Source: Pantoea sp. CCBC3-3-1 (lineage in GTDB: Bacteria; Pseudomonadota; Gammaproteobacteria; Enterobacterales; Enterobacteriaceae). Taken from it: DNA of 64,000 nt. The notes under the pieces were generated by a model. It made no database searches. It was not told where the DNA came from and saw only the letters and a list, made by a program, of their open reading frames with translations. Location: contig NZ_CP034363.1 in NCBI RefSeq assembly GCF_007981265.1, positions 2,356,001 through 2,420,000 of the forward strand, written 5' to 3'. Each line of letters begins with the position of its first letter. Positions within the stretch are counted from its first letter, which is position 1. The position numbers and the translations under genes are program-made. Below, piece by piece: positions 28,838-37,529 of this stretch.

Positions 28838-29614
28838 CTAAACAGTGATGGCTGTCCCGGCCAGCATCAGCTGCCAGTTTCCGCCACTCAGGGCGTCACG
28901 CGCGCTGTTACTCAACTGCGTATCGGTGATAATGGTGTCGAAACAGTCAAGCGGCAGGGCAAGAAAAGTGGCGATTTTGTTATATTTTGAGCTGTCGCTC
29001 AGTAAAACGCGCCTGCTGCTGACCTCGCAGACCGTCTGTTTTACCGTCACTTTCTCCTCATCGGGTGTGAACAACCCACGCGGTCCCCAGCAGGATGCCG
29101 AGATAAAAGCGATATCAATGGCCAGATTGCGCAGGCTGCGTGCCGCGCTCTCCCCGACACACGATCGATTCTCACGGCAAACCGTACCGCCGGTATGGAT
29201 GACCCGGCACTGGCTGGCCTCCATTAACAGGTTGGCCACCATAAAATCATTGGTCACAACCAGCACATCATCCCGATCCAGCAGCTCACGGGCCAGCGCC
29301 AGCGTGGTCGTCCCGGCGTCAATATAGATGCAGCTGTTACGCGGAATATGCTGCGCGGCGTAGCGGCCAATCGCCTGTTTTTCAGCATTCGCCAGCGAGG
29401 TTTTGGTCAGATGTGAAGGCTCTGCTGCCAACCGTTCCGCCGAGCGGACGCCACCCGAAACCGAAAGCAGCGCGCCTTGCTCCTCCAGCTTCTGCACGTC
29501 GCGGCGGATCGTCATATGCGATACGCCAAGCCGTTCTGTCAGTTCAGAAAAGCTCACCACGCCGCGTTCGGCCACCATTGCCAGGATTTGTTGGTGTCGT
29601 TCAACCGGGATCAC
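28838..29614 (-). CDS. ygbI: DeoR-family regulator of L-threonate catabolism (YgbI-like)
   Basis: 258 residues. N-terminal helix-turn-helix (VSFSELTERLGVSHMTIRRDVQKLEEQGAL region, about 20-47) and a sugar-phosphate-binding DeoR C-terminal domain (IYIDAGTTTLALAREL, CDSSKY-type loop as SDSSKYNKIATF). It is co-linear with E. coli YgbI and diverges from ltnD as in E. coli. Start is GTG with AGGAG six bases upstream. A palindrome overlaps its own ribosome site, suggesting autoregulation. Probably a repressor whose inducer is a tetronate phosphate intermediate (inferred). Confidence 0.93.
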   Translation of the reverse strand: MIPVERHQQILAMVAERGVVSFSELTERLGVSHMTIRRDVQKLEEQGALLSVSGGVRSAERLAAEPSHLTKTSLANAEKQAIGRYAAQHIPRNSCIYIDAGTTTLALARELLDRDDVLVVTNDFMVANLLMEASQCRVIHTGGTVCRENRSCVGESAARSLRNLAIDIAFISASCWGPRGLFTPDEEKVTVKQTVCEVSSRRVLLSDSSKYNKIATFLALPLDCFDTIITDTQLSNSARDALSGGNWQLMLAGTAITV

Positions 29615-29623
29615 ATCGACTCC

Positions 29624-29648
29624 TGTGAAAATTTATCAATTTTTCACA
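29624..29648. promoter_or_regulatory. Candidate DeoR-type operator over the ygbI leader
   Basis: TGTGAAAA (29624-29631) and TTTTCACA (29641-29648) form perfect 8-bp arms around an AT-rich nine-base centre, ten bases upstream of the ygbI start. A related TGTGAAAA occurs near 29745. Confidence 0.55.
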
Positions 29649-29782
29649 GTGTAGTGGAAAAGATCTTTTCTGCGAACCAGAAATGACGAGGCTTAACTTC
29701 ATTGTTCCCTGAACGGTCGATATAGAGCAAGGCGTGATACGGGATGTGAAAAAATGTGCTCATTCAATCGCCAGGTCAGTTT

Positions 29783-29798
29783 TGTGACATCAGGCACA
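29783..29798. promoter_or_regulatory. Candidate CRP site upstream of ltnD
   Basis: TGTGACATCAGGCACA fits TGTGA-N6-TCACA with one mismatch, embedded in T-rich flanks. About 80 bases upstream of the ltnD start, so catabolite control of the threonate operon is plausible. Confidence 0.6.
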
Positions 29799-29873
29799 TT
29801 TATTCCGCACGCAAGCTGGCACGATTAACAACATTGAACAAATAATCACTTAATTTAACAGCGGAGGCTGACA

Positions 29874-30779
29874 GTGCCACTTGCAAATGTTTGTGTCATC
29901 GGCTTGGGTTCGATGGGAATGGGCGCAGCGACGTCATGTATTCGTGCAGGTCTGAACACCTGGGGTGTCGATCTCAATCCTGCCGCGCTGGAAACGCTGC
30001 GTCAGGCTGGCGCACAGGATGCGCAGAGCTCGGCCGACAGTTTTGTCGAACGACTTGAAGCCGTGCTGCTGCTGGTGGTCAACGCCGCGCAGGTCAACAG
30101 CATTCTGTTTGGCGACAACGGGCTGGCAGCAAAACTGAAGCCGGGCACGGTGGTGATGGTTTCTTCCACTATTTCCGCTCAGGACGCTCAGCAGATTGAA
30201 CAGAAGCTTACCGCTCATCAGTTGCTGATGCTGGATGCGCCGGTATCCGGCGGCGCGGCAAAAGCGGCCACCGGCGACATGACGGTGATGGCGTCCGGCA
30301 GCGATGCTGCTTTTGAACGGCTTCAGCCGGTTCTCGAGGCGATTGCTGCGAAGGTCTACCGCATCGGTAGCGAAATCGGCCAGGGCTCAACGGTGAAGAT
30401 TATCCACCAGCTGCTCGCTGGCGTGCATATCGCCGTGGGGGCGGAAGCGATGGCGATGGCTTCACGCGCCGGTATCCCGCTTGAAACAATGTATGACGTT
30501 GTCACCAACGCGGCCGGAAACTCCTGGATGTTTGAGAATCGCATGCGCCATGTGGTGGACGGCGACTACAGCCCGAAATCCGCCGTCGATATCTTTGTTA
30601 AGGATCTTAACCTGGTGGCGGAAACCGCGAAATCGCTGCATTTCCCGCTGCCGCTGGCCTCTACCGCGCTGAATATGTTTACTGAAGCCAGCAACGCGGG
30701 CTATGGCCGTGAAGATGACAGCGCGGTGATTAAGATTTTCAGCGGTATCACGCTGCCACACGGCAAGGAGGGAGTATGA
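29874..30779 (+). CDS. ltnD: L-threonate dehydrogenase
   Basis: 301 residues. NAD-dependent oxidation of L-threonate to 2-oxo-tetronate, first step of threonate use. Beta-hydroxyacid dehydrogenase family: N-terminal VIGLGSMGMGAA, substrate motif DAPVSGGAAKAATGDMTVMASG, catalytic region GSTVKIIHQLLAG (Lys). GTG start with GGAGG six bases upstream. Co-linear with E. coli YgbJ; overlaps the kinase gene by four bases. Confidence 0.96.
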   Translation: MPLANVCVIGLGSMGMGAATSCIRAGLNTWGVDLNPAALETLRQAGAQDAQSSADSFVERLEAVLLLVVNAAQVNSILFGDNGLAAKLKPGTVVMVSSTISAQDAQQIEQKLTAHQLLMLDAPVSGGAAKAATGDMTVMASGSDAAFERLQPVLEAIAAKVYRIGSEIGQGSTVKIIHQLLAGVHIAVGAEAMAMASRAGIPLETMYDVVTNAAGNSWMFENRMRHVVDGDYSPKSAVDIFVKDLNLVAETAKSLHFPLPLASTALNMFTEASNAGYGREDDSAVIKIFSGITLPHGKEGV

Positions 30780-32047
30780 CTCGCCTGGGCGTCATTGCCG
30801 ATGATTTTACCGGCGCAACCGACATCGCCAGCTTTCTGGTGCAAAACGGTCTCTCTACCCTTCAGTTCAACGGCGTGCCGCAGCAGCACGATGCGCCCAC
30901 CACGCAGGCGATTGTCATCAGTTTAAAAACCCGCTCCTGTGGTATTGAGCAGGCCGTGCAGCAGTCGCTGGCCGCGCTGAAATGGCTCCAGGAGCAGGGC
31001 TGCGACCGCTTTTACTTCAAATATTGCTCGACCTTCGACAGCACGGAAAAAGGCAATATTGGCCCGGTAACTGATGCCCTGCTGGCCGAGCTGGGTGAAA
31101 CGCAAACGGCGATCTGCCCGGCGCTGCCGGTAAATGGCCGTACTGTCTATCTTGGACACCTGTTTGTCGGCGAGCAGTTGCTGTCCGATTCCGGCATGCG
31201 GCACCATCCGGTTACGCCGATGACCGACAGCAACCTGCTGCGTTTAATGGAAAAGCAGGCAACGGGCAAAGCCGGGCTGATTAGCGCTGCGGTGCTCGAT
31301 CAGGGTGCCCGTGCGGTAGCGAAAAAGCTGGCTGAGCTGAAAAGCCAGGGCGTGAACTACGTGGTGCTGGATACGCTGAACGAACAGCATCTGCTGACGC
31401 AGGGCGAGGCGCTGGCTGATATGCGGCTGGTAACGGGCGGTTCCGGTCTGGCCATCGGACTGGCACGCCAGTGGGCAACGGGCAATGGCGCTCGCGGTGA
31501 GGCCGAAGCGGCGGGGCGTCCACAAGGCGAACGCGCGGTGGTGATTTCCGGTTCCTGTTCGCAGATGACCAATAAACAGGTTAATGCCTATCGTCAGCAG
31601 GCACCTTCTCAGGAAGTTGACGTCGCACGCTGTCTGGATCTCGATAAGGCAGGCGACTATGCACAACAGCTGTGCGACTGGGTCGCGGCCAACAGCGACC
31701 AGCCGCTGGCACCGTTGCTTTACGCCACGGCTGATGCGCAGGCGTTGCAGGCAATTCAGCAACAGTATGGCGCGCAGCGCAGTAGCGAAGCGGTCGAAAA
31801 TCTGTTTGCCGCCGTGACCCGGGAGCTGAAGCGTCGTGGCTGGCAGCGTTTCATTGTGGCGGGCGGCGAAACCTCTGGCGTGGTGGCGCAGAGCCTCGAC
31901 GTGACCGCTTTCCATATTGGCCCCTCGGTTTCACCCGGCGTCCCCTGGGTACGCGATATCGACCAGCCGCTGTCGCTGGTCCTTAAATCAGGCAATTTTG
32001 GCGATGAACAGTTCTTCCGCCGCGCACAAACGGAGTTTTCTTTATGA
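30776..32047 (+). CDS. otnK: 3-oxo-tetronate 4-kinase
   Basis: 423 residues, four-carbon acid sugar kinase family (two domains: N-terminal GVIADDFTGATDIASFL, C-terminal FIVAGGETSGVVAQSL nucleotide region and VSPGVPWV). Phosphorylates 3-oxo-tetronate at O4 using ATP. The E. coli counterpart is YgbK. It overlaps ltnD and otnC by four bases each, showing tight coupling. Confidence 0.96.
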   Translation: MTRLGVIADDFTGATDIASFLVQNGLSTLQFNGVPQQHDAPTTQAIVISLKTRSCGIEQAVQQSLAALKWLQEQGCDRFYFKYCSTFDSTEKGNIGPVTDALLAELGETQTAICPALPVNGRTVYLGHLFVGEQLLSDSGMRHHPVTPMTDSNLLRLMEKQATGKAGLISAAVLDQGARAVAKKLAELKSQGVNYVVLDTLNEQHLLTQGEALADMRLVTGGSGLAIGLARQWATGNGARGEAEAAGRPQGERAVVISGSCSQMTNKQVNAYRQQAPSQEVDVARCLDLDKAGDYAQQLCDWVAANSDQPLAPLLYATADAQALQAIQQQYGAQRSSEAVENLFAAVTRELKRRGWQRFIVAGGETSGVVAQSLDVTAFHIGPSVSPGVPWVRDIDQPLSLVLKSGNFGDEQFFRRAQTEFSL

Positions 32048-32670
32048 CTGAACAGCAGGCACGCCAGGAGATGGTCACGCTGGGCGCCTCCTTCTTCGCG
32101 CGCGGTTACGCAACCGGCTCCGCAGGCAATCTTTCTTTGCGCCTTGAAGACGGCATGCTGCTGGCCACGCCGACCGGCTCCTGTCTGGGCGAGCTGAATG
32201 GCGAGCGGCTTTCTAAAGTGACGCTGGAGGGCGAATGGCTCTCCGGCGACAAGCCTTCAAAAGAGATTGCTTTTCATCGGGCGCTTTATCAGAACGATCC
32301 CAGCTGTAAAGCGGTAGTGCATCTTCACAGCCATTACCTGACGGCGTTCTCCTGCCTTGAAGGGCTGGATCCGCACAACTGTATTCGTCCGTTCACGCCT
32401 TACGTTGTTATGCGCGTGGGCGACGTGCCGGTGGTGCCTTACTACAAGCCGGGCGACCAACGCCTGGCGGAAGATTTAGCCGGGCTGGCAGGACGGTATC
32501 GTGCGTTTTTACTCGCCAACCACGGCTCCGTCGTAGTGGGAAAATCGTTGCGCGAAGCGGCTGACAATACCGAAGAGCTGGAAGAGACGGCGCGCCTTAT
32601 TTTTACCCTGGGCGACCGCGCCATCAGATACCTGAATGATGATGAAGTTGCCGCGTTAAGGAGCCGATAA
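32044..32670 (+). CDS. otnC: 3-oxo-tetronate 4-phosphate decarboxylase
   Basis: 208 residues, class II aldolase/adducin fold (YgbL in E. coli). Splits 3-oxo-tetronate 4-phosphate to dihydroxyacetone phosphate and CO2. Zinc-site histidines appear in [11 protein letters not shown] and later in [12 protein letters not shown]-terminal GSAGNLSLR and TPTGSCLG are family motifs. Ends at the base where otnI begins. Confidence 0.95.
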   Translation: MTEQQARQEMVTLGASFFARGYATGSAGNLSLRLEDGMLLATPTGSCLGELNGERLSKVTLEGEWLSGDKPSKEIAFHRALYQNDPSCKAVVHLHSHYLTAFSCLEGLDPHNCIRPFTPYVVMRVGDVPVVPYYKPGDQRLAEDLAGLAGRYRAFLLANHGSVVVGKSLREAADNTEELEETARLIFTLGDRAIRYLNDDEVAALRSR

Positions 32671-33455
32671 TGCCAAAATTTGCCGCTAATTTGTCCACGC
32701 AGTTTACCGAAGTGCCTTTTTTATCGCGCTTTGCCGCGGCGGCCGCCGCCGGATTTGAAGCCGTGGAGTTTCTGTTTCCTTATGACTATCCGGCCGCGCA
32801 GCTAAAACAGCTGCTGGACGATAATCATCTCAAACTGGTGCTGTTTAATACCGCAGCCAGGAACGTGCAGGCAGGAGAATGGGGCGTGTCGGCGATCCCC
32901 GGTCGTGAAGCGGACGCCCGGGCCGATATTGACAATGCGCTGGCTTACGCCGTGGCGCTGGAGGTGCCGCAGGTACATATCATGGCTTCCGTGGTGCAGG
33001 AAGGGATGGACCGCGATGCCTGCGTTGAAACGCTCATCAGCAATATCCACTATGCGGCAGATCGCTTTGCACCACACGGCATCAACATTTTGCTGGAAGC
33101 GCTAAGCCCGAAGATTAAACCAAACTACCTCTATTCAAGTCAGTATCAGACGCTGGACGTCATGGCGCGTATCGACCGGCCAAACGTTTTTACCCAGCTC
33201 GATCTGTTCCATGCCCAGCTGGTTGACGGCAATCTGAGCCAGCTGATCCGTGCTAATCGGGGCCGCTACCGCCACGTGCAGATCGCCTCTGCGCCGGACC
33301 GGCACGAACCGGACGAGGGTGAAATCAACTATCCGTGGCTGTTTAGCCTGCTGGATGAAGTGGGCTACGACGGCTGGGTCGGCTGCGAATATATTCCGCG
33401 TCATTCGACGCTGGAAGGCCTCGGCTGGTTCCAGCCCTGGGCGAAAAAGCCCTGA
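32670..33455 (+). CDS. otnI: 2-oxo-tetronate isomerase
   Basis: 261 residues, hydroxypyruvate-isomerase-like TIM barrel (AP endonuclease 2 family; YgbM in E. coli). Converts 2-oxo-tetronate to 3-oxo-tetronate, the kinase substrate. Metal-site residues expected in [11 protein letters not shown] (Glu), [11 protein letters not shown] (Asp), [21 protein letters not shown] and VGCEYIPR (Glu). Follows otnC by a one-base overlap. Confidence 0.95.
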   Translation: MPKFAANLSTQFTEVPFLSRFAAAAAAGFEAVEFLFPYDYPAAQLKQLLDDNHLKLVLFNTAARNVQAGEWGVSAIPGREADARADIDNALAYAVALEVPQVHIMASVVQEGMDRDACVETLISNIHYAADRFAPHGINILLEALSPKIKPNYLYSSQYQTLDVMARIDRPNVFTQLDLFHAQLVDGNLSQLIRANRGRYRHVQIASAPDRHEPDEGEINYPWLFSLLDEVGYDGWVGCEYIPRHSTLEGLGWFQPWAKKP

Positions 33456-33463
33456 AAACCTGC

Positions 33464-33485
33464 CACCGGCGTTGCTGCGCCGGTG
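33464..33485 (+). repeat. Hairpin between otnI and ygbN
   Basis: CACCGGCG (33464-33471) pairs with CGCCGGTG (33478-33485) with a six-base loop. There is no strong T run, so it may be an mRNA-stabilising or attenuating stem rather than a full terminator. Confidence 0.5.
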
Positions 33486-33558
33486 TCTTCTTACCTCTGC
33501 CTGCACCAGGCAACCCTGCGCCTTACTTTAAAACGATAAAAAATATCTGAGGTTTACC

Positions 33559-34914
33559 ATGTCCACCGCCTTGCTGTTAGCTATCGCGACCGCCAGCATT
33601 GTTATTCTGCTGCTGCTGGTCATTAAAGCCAAAGTTCATCCGTTTGTGGCCCTGCTGATTGTCAGCCTGCTGGTTGCTTTTGCCACCGGCATTCCGTCCG
33701 AAAAAATTATGGAAATCATCATGAGCGGCATGGGCGGGCTGCTCGGTCATATCGCTATTATCATTGTGCTGGGGGCGATGCTCGGCGCGGTGATCGAGGC
33801 CTCGGGCGGCGCTGAATCGCTGGCCCAGCGCTTTAGCAAAACGCTGGGCATCAAGCGTACCGTCGCGGCACTGACCATGGCGGCGTTTATTCTGGGAATT
33901 CCGGTCTTTTTCGAGGTCGGCTTTATTATTGTTATCCCACTGATTTATGGCTTTACCAAAGTTGCCCGCGTCTCGCCAATGAAGTTTGGTCTGCCGATGG
34001 CGGGCGTGATGCTGACGGTGCATGTGGCGTTGCCGACGCATCCCGGGCCAGCGGCGGCGGCGGGGATCCTGCACAGCGATATGGGCTGGCTGATGATGCT
34101 GGGGATCGCCATTTCGATTCCGGTTGGCGTGGTGGGCTACTTTGTGGCAAAAGCGATGAATCGCCGTCGCTATCAGCTTTCGGTAGAAGTGCTGGAAAAT
34201 TTGCAAATGGCAAAACCGGAAGGCGTAGAGAAGAAAAATGAACCGGCTCCGCCCGGCGCGCTGATGATCTCCGGGCTGATTGTCGTCCCCATTGCGTTAA
34301 TTGTGCTCGGCACGCTGGCACATTCGCTGCTGGCAGAAGAGAGCATGCTGCGTAAAGTGATGATGGTTATTGGCACGCCGCCGATTGCCCTGTTAATCGC
34401 GCTCGCGCTGGCTGCATGGTTGCTGGGTCTGCGTCGTGGCTGGAGTAAAGATAAGCTGGAGGATCTGACCGGTCGCGCCATCCCCGGTTCGGCCAGCGTG
34501 ATCCTGGTGGCCGGTGCCGGTGGTGCATTCGGCAAGGTGCTGGTGGAATCCGGCGTGGGCAAAGCGCTGGCAACCACGCTGGAAACGCTGCATTTGCCGC
34601 TGGTGCCGGCCGCGTTTATTCTGTCGCTGGCGCTGCGGGCATCACAGGGTTCCGCCACCGTGGCGATCCTGACAACCAGCGGGCTGCTGACCACGGCGGT
34701 CGGCGGTGCAAATGAGATGGAAAGGGTGCTGGTAACGCTGGCGGCCTGTTTTGGCGGGTTGGGGTTGTCACATGTTAACGATGCGGGCTTTTGGGTGGTA
34801 ACGCGTTATCTGGGCCTGTCGGTGCCGGATGGCCTGAAGACGTGGACCGTACTGACCACCATTATGGGCCTGAGCGGTTTTGTCCTCACCTGGCTGGTTT
34901 GGGCTCTGGTTTAA
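33559..34914 (+). CDS. ygbN: GntP-family permease, probable L-threonate/tetronate importer (YgbN-like)
   Basis: 451 residues, about 12 membrane segments, gluconate:H+ symporter family. Motifs include GAMLGAVIEASGGAESLA, GIPVFFEVGFI, PTHPGPAAAAG and RASQGSATVAILTT. Last gene of a cluster identical in order to E. coli ygbIJKLMN, so threonate or a related tetronate is the likely substrate. It lies 103 bases after otnI, separated by a hairpin. Confidence 0.94.
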   Translation: MSTALLLAIATASIVILLLLVIKAKVHPFVALLIVSLLVAFATGIPSEKIMEIIMSGMGGLLGHIAIIIVLGAMLGAVIEASGGAESLAQRFSKTLGIKRTVAALTMAAFILGIPVFFEVGFIIVIPLIYGFTKVARVSPMKFGLPMAGVMLTVHVALPTHPGPAAAAGILHSDMGWLMMLGIAISIPVGVVGYFVAKAMNRRRYQLSVEVLENLQMAKPEGVEKKNEPAPPGALMISGLIVVPIALIVLGTLAHSLLAEESMLRKVMMVIGTPPIALLIALALAAWLLGLRRGWSKDKLEDLTGRAIPGSASVILVAGAGGAFGKVLVESGVGKALATTLETLHLPLVPAAFILSLALRASQGSATVAILTTSGLLTTAVGGANEMERVLVTLAACFGGLGLSHVNDAGFWVVTRYLGLSVPDGLKTWTVLTTIMGLSGFVLTWLVWALV

Positions 34915-34920
34915 GTGAGT

Positions 34921-34959
34921 GCTCCCTGGCCCGCTGGTGTTGCTGGCGGGGCAGGGAGC
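34921..34959 (+). repeat. GC-rich hairpin after ygbN
   Basis: GCTCCCTG (34921-34928) pairs with CAGGGAGC (34952-34959), with further inner pairing CCCGC/GCGGG. It starts six bases after the stop and precedes a second hairpin. Confidence 0.6.
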
Positions 34960-34975
34960 AGGGTCTTAACCTGAA

Positions 34976-35001
34976 AAAGTACGCCACTGAGGGCGTACTT
35001 T
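34976..35001. terminator. Bidirectional terminator between ygbN and the T6SS cassette
   Basis: AAAGTACGCC (34976-34985) pairs with GGCGTACTTT (34992-35001) around a six-base loop, with A and T ends. It serves convergent genes. Confidence 0.7.
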
Positions 35002-35014
35002 GATTAATGAATCA

Positions 35015-35458
35015 TCATTCACATCCAGGTTCGGGTTCGTCACTTAACCCATAAGTGCAAAGATAAGGATCCGTCCATTGATTATCCCTGTGGAAAAAAA
35101 CGACTTGTTCCCCCGTGTTAAAAAAAACAAAACCCAGCCCGCTGGATTGCAAATTCCAACGCCCACTTGAACCATCATCAAAAACAACTGTTCCTACAGC
35201 AAAACAGGGCGAGTAATATTCATGTAGCAGTGTTCCGCTTTCTTTTGACTCACTGGCAAGGCTGAAAAAACGCACAAGCTGATTTTGTTCAGGCCTGAAT
35301 GATTTACACGCTGTTTTTTCACTTTCTTCATTGTGTCCTTCATAAAGTAAACCGGTTTTTTCAATGTTGAGATGGCTGACCGTCCTTGCCTGTGCAGGAT
35401 ATAAAGCGGTTAAGAAAAAGGTTAAAAAAGCAATTATTTTATAATTTGATTTTACCAT
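35015..35458 (-). CDS. Candidate periplasmic immunity protein of an Hcp-linked amidase
   Basis: 147 residues, no family recognised. An N-terminal signal peptide (about 1-25, hydrophobic core IIAFLTFFLTAL, cleavage after AQA) sends it to the periplasm. The mature part has four cysteines (in TACKSF, YSPCFAV, YLCTYG, PGCE), likely two disulfides. The gene overlaps the 3' end of the amidase gene by 7 bases. An exported small protein directly behind a peptidoglycan-amidase gene is the standard arrangement of T6SS cell-wall effector immunity proteins, and that is the inferred role. The gene is AT-rich. Confidence 0.7.
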   Translation of the reverse strand: MVKSNYKIIAFLTFFLTALYPAQARTVSHLNIEKTGLLYEGHNEESEKTACKSFRPEQNQLVRFFSLASESKESGTLLHEYYSPCFAVGTVVFDDGSSGRWNLQSSGLGFVFFNTGEQVVFFHRDNQWTDPYLCTYGLSDEPEPGCE

Positions 35459-36069
35459 TTTGCTGTACTTGCCTCCGTTGTGTTTTTTCTGCCTATTTCA
35501 GGATGGCGGTATACCTCGGTCATTGGAACGTTAAGCATGTCACTAAGTTCTTGTATCAACCATTTCAGTGATTCGTTTTGCATATCGTTAACGGGTTCAT
35601 ATACAGGTTCTTTGCTGTCAGCGGCATTTGACTTACCGACAATTTCAATGCCGATACTGTCACTGTTTACAGGAAACCGACTGGGAAATGATTTTTTGTG
35701 TTCAATTCTGGATATTTCAGTTGCATTAACCCAGGATTTCTCCAGTGTTGCGATCCTTTTAAACTCCGCTGGTTTACACCTGGCCGTCAAAAAACATCGG
35801 GACTGAATTTTCCCAACATGCCATGTCACTTTATACAGTGAGGCCGTCTGATAGATAGTTCCGTCTTTGTCTATCAAAAAATGTGCGCCATTAGCGCCTT
35901 TATTTTGATAACTATTAAATGTGCTACCACTCGTTGAGGCGTTTGTCTGATGCACAACAATTCCATTTACTTTTTTAAGTTCTCCGCGCTCTATCGAAGA
36001 AAATCTTTTGACGGTAATACGCTCTGCATCGATTAAACCATTTTTATCTATAAATAACATGTTAATCAT
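35452..36069 (-). CDS. Amidase_2-type N-acetylmuramoyl-L-alanine amidase, probable T6SS effector
   Basis: 205 residues. AmpD/PGRP-like zinc amidase: His40 in IVVHQT, a central AHFLIDKDGTIYQTA beta-strand pair, WHVGK, IGIEIVG and a C-terminal His189 in YRHPEIGRKN followed by Glu199. Such enzymes cut the amide between MurNAc and L-Ala of peptidoglycan. No signal peptide, so export by another route is needed; the hcp gene 17 bases upstream points to loading in the Hcp tube. It overlaps the downstream immunity candidate. The first 15 residues are not part of the fold and may be a docking segment. Confidence 0.82.
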   Translation of the reverse strand: MINMLFIDKNGLIDAERITVKRFSSIERGELKKVNGIVVHQTNASTSGSTFNSYQNKGANGAHFLIDKDGTIYQTASLYKVTWHVGKIQSRCFLTARCKPAEFKRIATLEKSWVNATEISRIEHKKSFPSRFPVNSDSIGIEIVGKSNAADSKEPVYEPVNDMQNESLKWLIQELSDMLNVPMTEVYRHPEIGRKNTTEASTAKW

Positions 36070-36086
36070 CCTTGTGTTAATAACAG

Positions 36087-36569
36087 TTAAATTAAAAGAT
36101 TGCGTTTAATGTCATATCCAGTGGAAACTGTCCCGGCAGATTTCCCCAGAGCATTCTGCAAAACATAATCCACCTTGACCCGCGCGAAAGATAATTTAAC
36201 GTCCTCTCTGGGGCCATACATATTGTAAACCCCTGTTGGCTGAACCTGGGTAATGATGATTTCCTGTAAGGTTATTCTTATATATTCCAGCGGCGCTCCT
36301 CCAGCCTTGCGCATCGTCAAAATCGCCTCAGAAATTGGCTTTCCGACCAGGCAGTATTGGAGAAGGTTTGGGCTGGCTTTATCGATATAATGTTCAAAAC
36401 AAAGGTCTTTAACGGTACATTTACCTGAACCTCCGCCGCTGCCTGAATGCATATTTGACGTTTGACTGAGCGACCAGTTCCAGTTGAGCACCTCAATCTC
36501 ATCTTTATGAACCGGATCCTGGGATTCACCTGCAATGCCCTTAAATTTAATAAAAATATCCTGTGTCAT
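36087..36569 (-). CDS. hcp: Type VI secretion tube protein Hcp (orphan)
   Basis: 160 residues, the usual Hcp1-family length. Motifs: an N-terminal IFIKFKGIAGESQD, EVLNWNWSLSQ, then KDLCFEHYIDKASPNLL and LEYIRITLQEIIITQVQP. Hcp hexamers stack into the T6SS inner tube and carry small effectors in their lumen. No other T6SS structural gene is in the window, so this is an auxiliary hcp cassette dependent on a main cluster elsewhere. A ribosome site AAGGA precedes the start. Confidence 0.93.
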   Translation of the reverse strand: MTQDIFIKFKGIAGESQDPVHKDEIEVLNWNWSLSQTSNMHSGSGGGSGKCTVKDLCFEHYIDKASPNLLQYCLVGKPISEAILTMRKAGGAPLEYIRITLQEIIITQVQPTGVYNMYGPREDVKLSFARVKVDYVLQNALGKSAGTVSTGYDIKRNLLI

Positions 36570-36941
36570 ATTTCGTCCTTGTTAATTTACGGTTAAATAT
36601 TTCCCTGCTATGAATTTTTAGTCAGACAGGGCTTCACAAAGCGCCCCCAGACCGTGAGACCATGCTTCCCTCCGTTCTTTAGAACCCTCAGAGAAGGCCG
36701 CTGTTTAAAAATCATGCAGAAACAGAATATCGCATGGAAAAAATGCTTAATCAAAATATGTTTAGCATCAGGCAAGTTGGTCAGCAGCAGGTCAGGCAGA
36801 TACCCATCTTTTATGCGGCGATCGGCAATATGTCGGCAAAGGCAAAAAATTTTTTCATCCGACCGAAACTTTTACCGTTTCTCCGGCGAACCTATGATTA
36901 AGGAAACAATTCCTGTTATCTGTCATTCAATGGAGAGCATT
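36570..36941. other. Divergent promoter region between hcp and the redox operon
   Basis: No gene seen. It should carry the hcp promoter and, on the right, the promoter of the peroxiredoxin operon, which is a natural place for an autoregulated ECF promoter. No -35/-10 pair could be fixed by eye. Confidence 0.5.
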
Positions 36942-37505
36942 ATGCGTATGAAAAACAATCTGAAAACAGTCGTTGCCGCCTCACTTTTAGCCCTTAGCCT
37001 GCCCGTGACGTCCGCTTTTGCTGCCTTACAGGTGGGTGAGAAAGCGCCTGACTTCAAGCTTGAAGCCGCACTGGCCGGTAAAGCAACGACCTTCTCACTT
37101 CAGCAAGCGTTGCAAAAAGGGCCGGTCGTGCTCTATTTCTTCCCGGTGGCGTTTAGCGCGGGTTGTACACTGGAAGCGCACGATTTTGCCGAGGCCACCG
37201 ATGAGTTTAAAAAGCAGGGTGCGACAGTGATTGGCGTTACTGCCGGCAATACCGATCAGATTGCTAAGTTCTCCCAGCTGGAATGTCGCGATAAATTTAC
37301 CGTCGCTGCCGATCCGGGTGCAAAAGTCGCCACTGAATATAAAAACACTCTGGAAATAAAAGGGAAAACTTATTCAGACCGCACGTCTTATGTGATTGCG
37401 CCGGACGGTAAGATCCTGCTCAGCTATACCGATAAAAACCCGGATGCGCATATTGAGAAAGCGATGGAAGCAGTGAAAAAATATCGTCAGGCCAACCCGG
37501 CTTAA
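36942..37505 (+). CDS. Exported peroxiredoxin (AhpC/TSA family)
   Basis: 187 residues. A signal peptide of about 27 residues (SLLALSLPVTSAFA) precedes a peroxiredoxin fold: PDFKL, then the active site PVAFSAGC with peroxidatic Cys75 and Thr76, and a second cysteine, Cys115 (QLECRDKF), that may resolve it. It would reduce peroxides in the periplasm. The ATG at 36942 has GGAG about seven bases upstream; longer in-frame readings lack a signal. First gene of an operon with a DsbD-like reductant source, 24 bases downstream, and an ECF sigma/anti-sigma pair. Confidence 0.9.
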   Translation: MRMKNNLKTVVAASLLALSLPVTSAFAALQVGEKAPDFKLEAALAGKATTFSLQQALQKGPVVLYFFPVAFSAGCTLEAHDFAEATDEFKKQGATVIGVTAGNTDQIAKFSQLECRDKFTVAADPGAKVATEYKNTLEIKGKTYSDRTSYVIAPDGKILLSYTDKNPDAHIEKAMEAVKKYRQANPA

Positions 37506-37529
37506 TTTTCTAACCTGAGTGGATTTATT

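Noticed and set aside
31244..31915. 223-codon minus-strand frame inside otnK
   Set aside because: Antisense shadow of a conserved kinase with no domain of its own.
36830..36910. ECF -35/-10 promoter before the peroxiredoxin
   Set aside because: Several loose candidates, none with correct spacing to a known SigF-type consensus; not callable by eye.
36654..36941. In-frame upstream extension of the peroxiredoxin (96 codons)
   Set aside because: The signal peptide and ribosome site start at 36942; the extension lies in promoter sequence and lacks protein-like composition.
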